A stretch of DNA of 64,000 nt, from positions 1 through 64,000 of the forward strand of contig JAFLUT010000001.1 of NCBI GenBank assembly GCA_022508665.1, given 5' to 3'. Each line of letters starts with the position of its first letter. Positions within the stretch are counted from its first letter, which is position 1. The notes beneath the pieces were generated by a model. The model saw only the letters and a program-made list of their open reading frames with translations, had not been told where the DNA came from and did not search any database. Position numbers and translations under genes: made by a program. Shown here one piece after another: positions 8,492 to 16,550 of this stretch. The DNA is from Prevotellaceae bacterium (GTDB lineage Bacteria; Bacteroidota; Bacteroidia; Bacteroidales; Bacteroidaceae).

Positions 8492-9439
8492 TTATTTCTT
8501 CTCTTTTATTATTCTGTCCTGTATCTTCTCCATCGTTTTGGCAATTGAAAGAACCAATTCTCTTTCACCCTTCATACAGGCAATGAGCGAGAGGTGGTCA
8601 TACACCTTGCGAGTGTAGTCGAGCGTTTCCTGATTCATATCTTTTGCATGACGCTTGATGAGTTTGTGTATGCTTTTCTCCACCTTCATTCTGCCGGGAC
8701 CATCGGCGTATAAAGCATCTTTATGGTACTGGTCAAGTTGCTTGGCATACCCTATGTTTATGCCGTTGCTTTTGGCTGTCGAGACTGTTTTACCCATCAC
8801 TTCAAGCAGTTCACCGATGCGTGTCAGTTGAGCCTTAGTCTTATCGTCAGAATATAGCATCTTCCATTTATCGTAAAATCCATGGAGTTCATCGAGTTCC
8901 GACTGGGACACTTCCGTTACAGTCAACCTCTCCATCTTATCCACAATCATATCAAGAAGTTCATTAGGGGGATTGCCGTATGCGAATTGCTTGATATGAA
9001 AACGGATACCGTTGATAAGGAATGATTTAATCTCGTATGGAGCCAATATCTCTTGGCAAGAAGTAAGCAAGGTCTTCAGGGTTTTGCTTGTTTCTGCAGT
9101 CAATTTCATTTCCTTTATGGTAATGCCCGCTATCTCCAGTTCTTCAGCGGTCGCCGTAGAGGCATAGATGTTCAGATATGTATGCATATCCATCAGCAGA
9201 CTCACATTGTCGCCGTTGTCTTTGCCTGTGAAAGACTCTTTGTAGAACATCATCCTCGTGATGAAGTCGTTGGCGTAAGAGTCGTTGTCGGGGGCATCAG
9301 CCGACAGCGAATGCGTTGTCATCATGCTCTCGCCCGTGTGTGACGTGAGGTTCGTTGTGGTCGCTCCATGTGCCGTTGCACCTGTCGCCATTGCGGTGGC
9401 AATCAGCCATGCCGCACAGTGTTTCTGCAATGCTCTCAT
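8492..9439 (-). CDS. Exported protein of unknown function, third gene of a sigma/anti-sigma operon
   Basis: I do not recognise the family. The 315-residue protein has a signal peptide (about 1-24), a Thr/Ser-rich linker to about 50, and then an all-helical, charged body to the end with no cysteine-rich or catalytic-looking motif. Its start overlaps the end of the anti-sigma gene by 4 nt (ATGA), and that gene overlaps the sigma gene in the same way, so all three are co-translated. It may be a periplasmic sensor or effector of the sigma system, which is inference from position only. Confidence 0.8.
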   Translation of the reverse strand: MRALQKHCAAWLIATAMATGATAHGATTTNLTSHTGESMMTTHSLSADAPDNDSYANDFITRMMFYKESFTGKDNGDNVSLLMDMHTYLNIYASTATAEELEIAGITIKEMKLTAETSKTLKTLLTSCQEILAPYEIKSFLINGIRFHIKQFAYGNPPNELLDMIVDKMERLTVTEVSQSELDELHGFYDKWKMLYSDDKTKAQLTRIGELLEVMGKTVSTAKSNGINIGYAKQLDQYHKDALYADGPGRMKVEKSIHKLIKRHAKDMNQETLDYTRKVYDHLSLIACMKGERELVLSIAKTMEKIQDRIIKEKK

Positions 9440-10221
9440 ATTGGTAATGGTTTATTATTGATTATGTTATCTTTCACGTTATTGTCTTTTTTGATGTATT
9501 TCACATACTGCTGCTCTGTTTTTTCGCCGACGGCATTCATCTCCGCTTTGTAGAGCGAGATGCTTTGTTTCTTTTCCCATTCGTAGTAGTTCCGCTCCAC
9601 CTGCGCTATCTCCTTGCTGTATTTCCTCCTCAGTTCCTCTATGTCTATTTCCTCAGCTGTACTCGTTTCCTCAGCCACCTCCTGCACCACAGGAACATCT
9701 TCTTCTGCAATAGTTTCCTCGAGGACGCTCTCCACACCGGACTCTTCTGATACCGCCATTTCCTCTGCAATCATCGGCATTGCTGTGGGGGTGCGAGACT
9801 TGCGCGCCGGTTTCACCTCCGCAATAGTTGGCAGTTCTTTTTCCAAAGGCACTCTTTTCGTTTCCTTTTTCTCCGTCGGCTTCAAAGGCACTTCTATATC
9901 TACCAACGGTAGGGGTTTATAAGCCTCCGTATCTGACTGAGGTACAAACCAGAAGCCCAACAGCAATGCCACACATGCCGCAGCGACCAACGATGCCCAT
10001 CCGCTAATTTTCTTCCGTCTGCGTTTAGCAAGCATCTTATCATATATCGCCTCGCCCAACGTCAAATCTCCCAACATCTGCGCCACCGCACGCCACTCTT
10101 GCGGAGCATCGCCACGCTCAATGGCACTGTCGAGCGCAAGAGCAAGACGTTTCTCCTCCTCGGGCGATGTATGCCCGTCCATATATTTGGCAATCAGCCT
10201 TTCCACATCTTGATTTCTCAT
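9436..10221 (-). CDS. Probable membrane-bound anti-sigma factor
   Basis: The N-terminal cytoplasmic part (1-85) has the helical pattern seen in Bacteroidetes anti-sigma proteins (LIAKYMDGHTSPEEEKRLAL). A basic stretch (KRRRKK) and one membrane helix (about 93-112, WASLVAAACVALLLGFWFV) follow, then a periplasmic region very rich in Glu, Val, Pro and Thr and a final coiled segment (about 195-235). No FecR domain is visible. It overlaps the ECF sigma gene by 4 nt upstream and the exported-protein gene by 4 nt downstream. The function is assigned mostly from the membrane topology and the sigma neighbour. Confidence 0.8.
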   Translation of the reverse strand: MRNQDVERLIAKYMDGHTSPEEEKRLALALDSAIERGDAPQEWRAVAQMLGDLTLGEAIYDKMLAKRRRKKISGWASLVAAACVALLLGFWFVPQSDTEAYKPLPLVDIEVPLKPTEKKETKRVPLEKELPTIAEVKPARKSRTPTAMPMIAEEMAVSEESGVESVLEETIAEEDVPVVQEVAEETSTAEEIDIEELRRKYSKEIAQVERNYYEWEKKQSISLYKAEMNAVGEKTEQQYVKYIKKDNNVKDNIINNKPLPI

Positions 10222-10727
10222 AAATTTATCCTCCTTATTATCTCATTATACACCTTCTTTCTTACCATTGAAACAATGCTCAGAACAGACCTTTTCTCTA
10301 TACCCGTCAACTGCGCTATCTCCTCAGCCGACAATCCTTCCTCCTGCCTCATCTTGAACAACTGCCGCTCTCTCCTGCTCAGCCCTTCCACCGCCTCCGC
10401 TATTGCTCTCTCCCTCTCTCGTCCTTCTTCATCTTCATGCGGTGAAGGCTGAACTGCTGACTTTTGCAACATAGCCACATTATCTATTCTTACAACATTC
10501 AACCTTTTCCTCCTCACCATATCCACGCAACAGGACTTAGCCACCCTCATTGCCAACGCCTCAACATTCCGCCCCTCATCCAAAGAAGCACACCTCTCCC
10601 ACAACACGGCAAGCGTCTCCTGTGCAACATCCTCCGCATCGTCGTCAGAACCGAAGAAATTGCGACCCACCTTCAATATCTTTGGCCGCAACCCCTTCAC
10701 TATCGTCTCAAAGGTTTCTCTTTTCAT
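10218..10727 (-). CDS. ECF-type RNA polymerase sigma factor
   Basis: 169 residues, the size of group IV sigma factors. Region 2 (about 5-75) holds DDDAEDVAQETLAVLWERC and ALAMRVAKSCCVDMVRRKR, the -10 recognition and core-binding part. Region 4 (about 112-162) holds LSRRERQLFKMRQEEGLSAE and the helix-turn-helix IAQLTGIEKRSVLSIVSMVR. The loop between them is short. It is first in a three-gene operon with its anti-sigma factor. A weak promoter-like TAACTTTA lies upstream near 10770. The divergent gene at 10854 shares the intergenic region. Confidence 0.93.
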   Translation of the reverse strand: MKRETFETIVKGLRPKILKVGRNFFGSDDDAEDVAQETLAVLWERCASLDEGRNVEALAMRVAKSCCVDMVRRKRLNVVRIDNVAMLQKSAVQPSPHEDEEGRERERAIAEAVEGLSRRERQLFKMRQEEGLSAEEIAQLTGIEKRSVLSIVSMVRKKVYNEIIRRINL

Positions 10728-10815
10728 CGCTTTTCTGAACTGCTTCTACTATATATACGCAGATAATGATGTAAAGTTAAGTAAAAAAATCCATGTTTTT
10801 TGAAAAAAAATTTTC

Positions 10816-10823
10816 TATCTTTG
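10816..10823 (+). promoter_or_regulatory. Promoter -7 box of the propeller/AraC regulator
   Basis: TATCTTTG matches TAnnTTTG and is 30 nt before the ATG at 10854. No well-spaced TTG at -33 is present (the nearest TTG ends 13 nt upstream), which suggests a weak or assisted promoter. Confidence 0.55.
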
Positions 10824-10853
10824 CAAACCTATATATCTTTACATATATAATAT

Positions 10854-13472
10854 ATGATTTATCGCCTGTTCATATACCTCATGGCAATATGTCTCTGTTT
10901 CCCTCTTCGAGGGCAGACCATGAGACATTCCGACCAGCTCACATCATACGACGGGTTGGGGCATGAGACTGTGTTTAAGATATATAAAGACAAAGAGGGC
11001 TTGCTGTGGCTCGGCACAAACCGAGGGGTAAGGTCATACAACGGGCATGCCGTGACGAAGATTGAGGAGGCGGAAGAAATGGGAATGGTGCATGACATAA
11101 CAGAGAATGCCGAGGGGAGACTGTTTGCAGGAGGAGCAACAGGGCTGTATGAAATTGACCGTGAGAAAGGACGAGCGAAGAGGATTGCTACTGAAATAAC
11201 GGACGTTAACGCATTGTGTGGCAGGTGGATTGGCGGTAACTGCGGACTGTGGATGAATGTCGGTGATGACTATAAGGCAGTGCCGATAGAAAGCAGCGTC
11301 ATATCGAAAGGAAATGCGGTGACTGACATTGTAGACGACGGAAAAGGCGGCGTGTGGGTCAGCACAAACAAGAGGATAGTGCATCTGTCGGAAACAGGCA
11401 ATGAAATAAAGAAATACAATATCCCCGACACCCTGCTCACTCACAACATCAGTTGCATCTGCCTAATAGGCAAAATGCTATATATCGGCACAAGAAACGA
11501 CGGCCTATTAGCATTTGATGTGCAGTCGGGAAAGACAGAGAGGGTGCATGGCATTCCGTCGGACGTGATAGCCGACCTCAACAGCGATGACAAGAGAATG
11601 CTATACATAGCAACTGACGGCAACGGAGCATACTCTCTCGACACAACCACAGGGCAGACTTTTCCCGAGCCTCACGGAAAAAGCGATGCTGTATATACCT
11701 TTTGGAAAGACAAGGACTTAGGCATCACCTTGTTAGGATACTATCTTGACGGATTTAGCCATACCCTCTACTCTCGCAACCTCGTTAGCACATTCTGTTT
11801 CGGGGAACTCGACACACGGCTTTTGCCTATTCGCAGTTTTTGCCGCAATGGCAAACAGATAGCAATCGGCACACGTAAAGGGCTGTATCTGATAGACGAG
11901 GGAAGCGGAGTAATAAAACACTGCACACCTGAAGAATTGGGAGCAAGCATCGTTACCAACATCTCCTATTTCGGAGAGCGTTTTGTCGTGGCAACCTACG
12001 AAAGCGGACTGCGTACAATGAACAAAGACGGGCAATTGCACACCATAGTTACCAAAGGCAGTTTCTCCCACCTCTGCATCGCTCCCGATGGCAAACGTCT
12101 GTTTGCTATCAGCAATATGGGCGTGACGGTTATTAATGAAGATTTACAAGTCATCAAACAATTCACAAGCAAAAACAGCGAACTGCCCGACGAATATCTG
12201 ACAGACATCATCTTCGACAGCACAGGCAAAGCGTGGATAAGCAGCCTGAGCCGACTCTGCGTGTACGACCCACTGCTCCAGACTATTCAATCCACTGGCT
12301 TTCCAAAAGGCTTCTTCAACAATGCCCCCTCCCTCCACTTCGCCCTCGCAAAAGACGGAGACATGCTTGCATGGTCTGGGCGGAAACTCTACAAGTCACG
12401 GCTCGATTTCAGCAGTTTCGAAGAACTTCCACTGTGCCAAGAAATGCACATCGACGAGATTAGTTTTATCAGGCACAAAGACAACCACTATTGGATAGGC
12501 ACAACACAAGGATTGCTCATTGTGGACGAGGATCTCAAAACCGCCTTCCAGCACATCAGCGAGGCTGACGGACTGCCCTCTCCACGCTTACAAGAGCAAC
12601 AATGGCAGGTGGCATCCGACGGCACTTTGTGGATAGCAACATCGGGCGGCATCGCCATGATGAGCGCAGAACAGCAGAAGCACCTCAACGATAGAGTGCA
12701 TGGACAGGTAGTGCTGAACAGCACCGTGTGGGAGGGAAGCCAACTAACATCTTTCCAGCCCTTGCTGATGAACTACAGCACCGACCTCGGCAAAATGTAC
12801 GAATGGCAGATAGATGACGGCAATACGGAAGTGTGCATGGACGGCGAAACAGTGGAACTGAACCCTCTCTCATGGGGCAGACACACGCTGTCTGTATGGC
12901 TGCTCGGTCATCCCGAGACACGCATGGACATGCACTTCACCTGCTATCCGTCCCTTATGTTTTGGGCATGCCTCGCTATCGTCACACTCATCGGGTTGGG
13001 CATATACTTGGCACGCAGAGAGGCAGTGGATACCTACAAGGCTACCGAAGATGAACGCAAGCGACAAGAGGAAGAAAGGCGTATGGCTAAACTGTACGAA
13101 AGGCAAAGGCTCTCGAAAGAGGAATGCGAGACTATATATAATAATGTGCAGTCTCACGTAGAAACGACCAAATGCTACACCAACCCTTCTTTACGTCTCA
13201 GCGATGTAGCAGAGGCCGTTGGCAGCACCCCTGCCAAACTATCGCAGATGTTCAGCATGTACGCAGGAAAATCATTCCCCGAATACTTGAATGTTCTGAG
13301 AGTAGAGGAATTCAAGCGTCGTGCGGCAGACCCTCAGTACAACCAGTTCACCACCATTGCCCTTGCCGAAATGTGCGGCATGAAAAAATCCGCTTTCTTC
13401 GCTGCATTCAAGAAAATAGAGGGCTGTACACCCAATGAGTGGATGGAGCAGAAAGGGATAACAAGACGGTAG
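10854..13472 (+). CDS. Membrane-spanning propeller/AraC transcription regulator without kinase domains
   Basis: Likely senses a glycan in the periplasm and controls the adjacent lyase genes. The 872 residues comprise a signal peptide (1-21) and a region with repeated two-component-regulator propeller blades (about 25-610; GLLWLGTNRGVRSYN, GGVWVSTNKRIVHL, GKAWISSLSRLCVYD, TLWIATSGGIAMM). A shortened Y_Y_Y-like beta domain (about 615-695), one membrane helix (about 701-721), a charged coiled linker and an AraC-type DNA-binding domain (about 765-872) follow. The AraC part shows LRLSDVAEAVGSTPAKLSQM and ALAEMCGMKKSAFFAAFKK. The histidine kinase, HATPase and receiver domains of the usual hybrid regulators are absent, so the membrane protein itself would bind DNA. 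It is followed at 115 nt by its probable targets. Confidence 0.88.
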   Translation: MIYRLFIYLMAICLCFPLRGQTMRHSDQLTSYDGLGHETVFKIYKDKEGLLWLGTNRGVRSYNGHAVTKIEEAEEMGMVHDITENAEGRLFAGGATGLYEIDREKGRAKRIATEITDVNALCGRWIGGNCGLWMNVGDDYKAVPIESSVISKGNAVTDIVDDGKGGVWVSTNKRIVHLSETGNEIKKYNIPDTLLTHNISCICLIGKMLYIGTRNDGLLAFDVQSGKTERVHGIPSDVIADLNSDDKRMLYIATDGNGAYSLDTTTGQTFPEPHGKSDAVYTFWKDKDLGITLLGYYLDGFSHTLYSRNLVSTFCFGELDTRLLPIRSFCRNGKQIAIGTRKGLYLIDEGSGVIKHCTPEELGASIVTNISYFGERFVVATYESGLRTMNKDGQLHTIVTKGSFSHLCIAPDGKRLFAISNMGVTVINEDLQVIKQFTSKNSELPDEYLTDIIFDSTGKAWISSLSRLCVYDPLLQTIQSTGFPKGFFNNAPSLHFALAKDGDMLAWSGRKLYKSRLDFSSFEELPLCQEMHIDEISFIRHKDNHYWIGTTQGLLIVDEDLKTAFQHISEADGLPSPRLQEQQWQVASDGTLWIATSGGIAMMSAEQQKHLNDRVHGQVVLNSTVWEGSQLTSFQPLLMNYSTDLGKMYEWQIDDGNTEVCMDGETVELNPLSWGRHTLSVWLLGHPETRMDMHFTCYPSLMFWACLAIVTLIGLGIYLARREAVDTYKATEDERKRQEEERRMAKLYERQRLSKEECETIYNNVQSHVETTKCYTNPSLRLSDVAEAVGSTPAKLSQMFSMYAGKSFPEYLNVLRVEEFKRRAADPQYNQFTTIALAEMCGMKKSAFFAAFKKIEGCTPNEWMEQKGITRR

Positions 13473-13529
13473 GCAGAAGGCATACCCTAAGAAAAAAATA
13501 AAAAAATTTACTAACCGACTAAGTGTTTT

Positions 13530-13566
13530 AGTGGAGTTATTCGTATTAGAGAGAAAATAATCCACT
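13530..13566. promoter_or_regulatory. Inverted repeat upstream of the lyase operon
   Basis: AGTGGA(G)TTATT at 13530-13541 and AATAATCCACT at 13556-13566 are inverted copies apart from one inserted base, 21 nt before the lyase ATG. No Bacteroidota -7 box is seen in this gap. The position suits an operator for the AraC domain of the preceding gene, but a terminator-like or chance hairpin is possible. Confidence 0.35.
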
Positions 13567-13586
13567 TATTAAACAATTTTACCAAT

Positions 13587-16535
13587 ATGAAATCACTAAC
13601 CAAAATCCTACTCGTAGGTATCGTTGCGCTGTCAAGCACAGCGAGCAAGGCACAAGATTTCACACAGTTGAAAACTGCTGTTGAAAGTGCCGAAACTTAC
13701 ATTGAGAGCATCAACAAGAACGACTACCCTGCATCCGCATTGGCAGAGTACATGGACGCTATTACTGTAGCGAAAAATGCTATCATAGCAGGAACAGCGA
13801 AGCAGACAGAGATAAACTCTCTCGCAACGGCTCTTACTACTGCAAAGACAAAGTTCGACAAGACAAAAGGTTTCGTTTTCGACATTGCCGACGTTGTTAG
13901 TGGCTATGACACAGAAAGAGGTTTCCGTCATCCCGGAGGTCTGCACACACAGGCTGACTTCGACCGTGTTAAGCAGCAACTAAAAGAGGGCAACAAGAAA
14001 GTTACTGCCGCATATAACATCTTAAAAAATGCGGAATTCTCCCAGTCAACTGTTGTTTCATCTCCCGTTGAGACCATTGTACGAGGCGGTGGCACAGGAG
14101 AGAACTACATCAATGCCGCACGAGGTGCAACTATGGCATATCAGAATGCTCTGCGCTGGAAGATAGACGGCACAAAAGCCAATGCCGACAATGCCGTAAA
14201 AATCCTTATGGCATGGTGTAACACAACCAAATACTTAGGCGGAGACAGCAACGTGTCACTTGGCTCTGGACTTTACGGCTACCAGTTCGCACAAGCGGCG
14301 GAATTGATGCGCGATTATGAGGGTTGGAGCGAGGCAGACTTCAATAAGTTCAAGAAGTGGATGCTCAATGTGTGGTATCCCAACTGCATCAATTTCCTTA
14401 GAGGACGTCACGGAACGTGGGAGAATAGCAGCAAGTGGTGGCAAGCCCCCGGACACTATTGGAGCAACTGGGGACTTTGCAACGCCTTGGCTGTCATTAC
14501 AATAGGCGTTCTTTGCGACGATGTATCTATCTACAATCAAGGCATGTCATTCATCAAGTACGACCAAGTAGGCACATTCAAAGACCCACGTGTGCCAGGC
14601 ATTCTACGAGACAACATTAGCGGCATTCTGAATGACGGACTTACAGAGTTCTTCGGCAACCTCATAGTAACCACATACGATTCAGAATTAGAGACAGGCG
14701 CATACGGCAAACTCGGCCAGATGAACGAGAGCGGACGTGACATTGGCCACGCCACAATGGCACTTGGACTTGCCGTAGACATTGCGCAGCAGGGATGGAA
14801 TCAGGGCGACGACCTTTTCTCTTATATGAATCACCGACTTGCCGCTGGCATTGAATACGTTGCCGCTCAGACACAGAGCGTGCAGGGCTTGCCATGGGTG
14901 AACTACGGATATATCAATAATGGATATTACATTTCTGATGGTCGTGCTTGGATTATGGAAGAACCTGCTTTGGGCGAGCAAATCCGCCCTTATTGGGGTA
15001 CTGTCATTGGCCACTACGAGGGCATCAAAGGCGTGAAGATGCCTTTCGCAGAGAAATCGTATGAGATGATGGGCATCGACGGCGGCGGTGTAGGAGCAAC
15101 ATCGGGAGGATACGATCACCTCGGCTACTCTGTGCTGATGAACACAAGAGACGGCATCGCACCACAGGACAAAGTACCAACTGAACTCTCTCCAAAGATG
15201 GCATACGACGGAAAGACCGTAGACCACAACGAATTGGGCGGACTGACCAACACATACCAAACCACAGCGTACAAAAACCGTGGCTTAGCAAAAGGTACAG
15301 TCGTTACACTTTCCCCACAGCTGCCCGAAGGTGAAGAAGACACAGGCAAATGGATTTGGGAAAGCGGAGAGACAACACGAGAGATTACTGTAACGGCTAA
15401 CGCATCAAAGATGTACCGTGTGAAGTACACCAACAAAAACGGCATTGACAGCGAACTCTGCTTTACCATAGCCGTACTTGGCGACTGCACCGATAGCGGA
15501 GTTACTGCAACAATCAAATGTGCAGGCGAAACCGTGACAGGCACAAGCATGGAGGTGTTGTATGGCTCATCCGTCACTCTTACTATTGAAGATTGGGTTG
15601 GTTGGGGCAACTACCAGTGGGATAATGGACAGACAACCAAATCTATCACCATACCTAAGATAACCACAGACAGAGACATACAGTGCTACTTCGCCAACCA
15701 AGGAGGCCGCAAGACACTCGTAACATTCCACCTGACGGTAAAAAATATACGTCCAGATATCATTGTGAATGACAAAGTTATGGAAGGCAATCAGGCAGTT
15801 GTTGCCACCGAAGGCGACAAGGTAGTGCTTAGCCCATACGTTCCTGCATCTATCGCTTACGGCACATGGCTGTGGGATGACGGCAGCAAAGAGTCCACTC
15901 TGACAGTAGAGAAGGTGGAGACATCAAGCCACCACACCGCAAAATATACCTTGGACGGCAACATTACAAAGATTGCATACGACATTTATGTAAAGGAAAA
16001 CGAAGACCGCCTCGTAGAAACAGGTGATTACCTCATACTCCACAAGGCAAGCGGTCTCTATCTGACTAACAGGGGCGATTCAACCGTGCTGTCAGAAGTG
16101 ATAGTTGAAGACGGCAAAGTCAACAGCAACCAAGTGTGGAGTATCGAGCACCTCTTCTCCGATGCACGCTACGACTTTGTATCACTTGCCGATTCACAAT
16201 ATATGACAGAAAAAGGGGTTATGAGCATCATCACTGCACGTCCTCACAGAATCAGTTTCGCCAAAGGAACTAACTCCTGCGCAATCTACAATGCAAGTTC
16301 ACAATACTGGGTGGTCAGCAACGACAACACCATTAAATATGGAACAACCAAGACGCTGAGCGATTTCCCATTTGAGATTATACCTGCAGAAAATGGTCCA
16401 AACGGAATTGGCAACATCACAACAGCCGACACTTCCACTGACGATGACGCTATCTACGACCTATTAGGCAGAAGGCTCTCAGGCATACCAGCCAAAGGGT
16501 TCTACATCAAGGGAGGGAAGAAGTACTATAGATAA
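13587..16535 (+). CDS. Secreted polysaccharide lyase, alginate-lyase family (PL38/PL5-like)
   Basis: Probably cleaves a uronic-acid polysaccharide by beta-elimination outside the cell. The 982 residues are a signal peptide (1-22), a helical FIVAR-like spacer (about 24-95), and an alpha/alpha-toroid lyase domain (about 108-520). The lyase blocks are GFRHPGGL, VRGGGTGENYINAARGA, PGHYWSNWGLCNAL and NESGRDIGHATMALGL, the last holding the Arg/His expected in the active site. Several Ig-like repeats (about 570-805), a ricin-like beta-trefoil (about 810-945) and a short sorting-type tail (GRRLSGIPAKGFYI, ending GGKKYYR) follow. The gene is 15 nt before a paralogue. No SusC/SusD pair is nearby. The substrate is not fixed by sequence; alginate, glucuronan and mixed uronans are all open. 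Confidence 0.85.
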   Translation: MKSLTKILLVGIVALSSTASKAQDFTQLKTAVESAETYIESINKNDYPASALAEYMDAITVAKNAIIAGTAKQTEINSLATALTTAKTKFDKTKGFVFDIADVVSGYDTERGFRHPGGLHTQADFDRVKQQLKEGNKKVTAAYNILKNAEFSQSTVVSSPVETIVRGGGTGENYINAARGATMAYQNALRWKIDGTKANADNAVKILMAWCNTTKYLGGDSNVSLGSGLYGYQFAQAAELMRDYEGWSEADFNKFKKWMLNVWYPNCINFLRGRHGTWENSSKWWQAPGHYWSNWGLCNALAVITIGVLCDDVSIYNQGMSFIKYDQVGTFKDPRVPGILRDNISGILNDGLTEFFGNLIVTTYDSELETGAYGKLGQMNESGRDIGHATMALGLAVDIAQQGWNQGDDLFSYMNHRLAAGIEYVAAQTQSVQGLPWVNYGYINNGYYISDGRAWIMEEPALGEQIRPYWGTVIGHYEGIKGVKMPFAEKSYEMMGIDGGGVGATSGGYDHLGYSVLMNTRDGIAPQDKVPTELSPKMAYDGKTVDHNELGGLTNTYQTTAYKNRGLAKGTVVTLSPQLPEGEEDTGKWIWESGETTREITVTANASKMYRVKYTNKNGIDSELCFTIAVLGDCTDSGVTATIKCAGETVTGTSMEVLYGSSVTLTIEDWVGWGNYQWDNGQTTKSITIPKITTDRDIQCYFANQGGRKTLVTFHLTVKNIRPDIIVNDKVMEGNQAVVATEGDKVVLSPYVPASIAYGTWLWDDGSKESTLTVEKVETSSHHTAKYTLDGNITKIAYDIYVKENEDRLVETGDYLILHKASGLYLTNRGDSTVLSEVIVEDGKVNSNQVWSIEHLFSDARYDFVSLADSQYMTEKGVMSIITARPHRISFAKGTNSCAIYNASSQYWVVSNDNTIKYGTTKTLSDFPFEIIPAENGPNGIGNITTADTSTDDDAIYDLLGRRLSGIPAKGFYIKGGKKYYR

Positions 16536-16550
16536 ACAGAAACTACTCAT

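Noticed and set aside
8389-8586. Small plus-strand open frame in the block after array A
   Set aside because: It reads through the repeat block into the 3' end of the 8492-9439 gene and has no ribosome-binding site; the copy after array B is not open in the same way.
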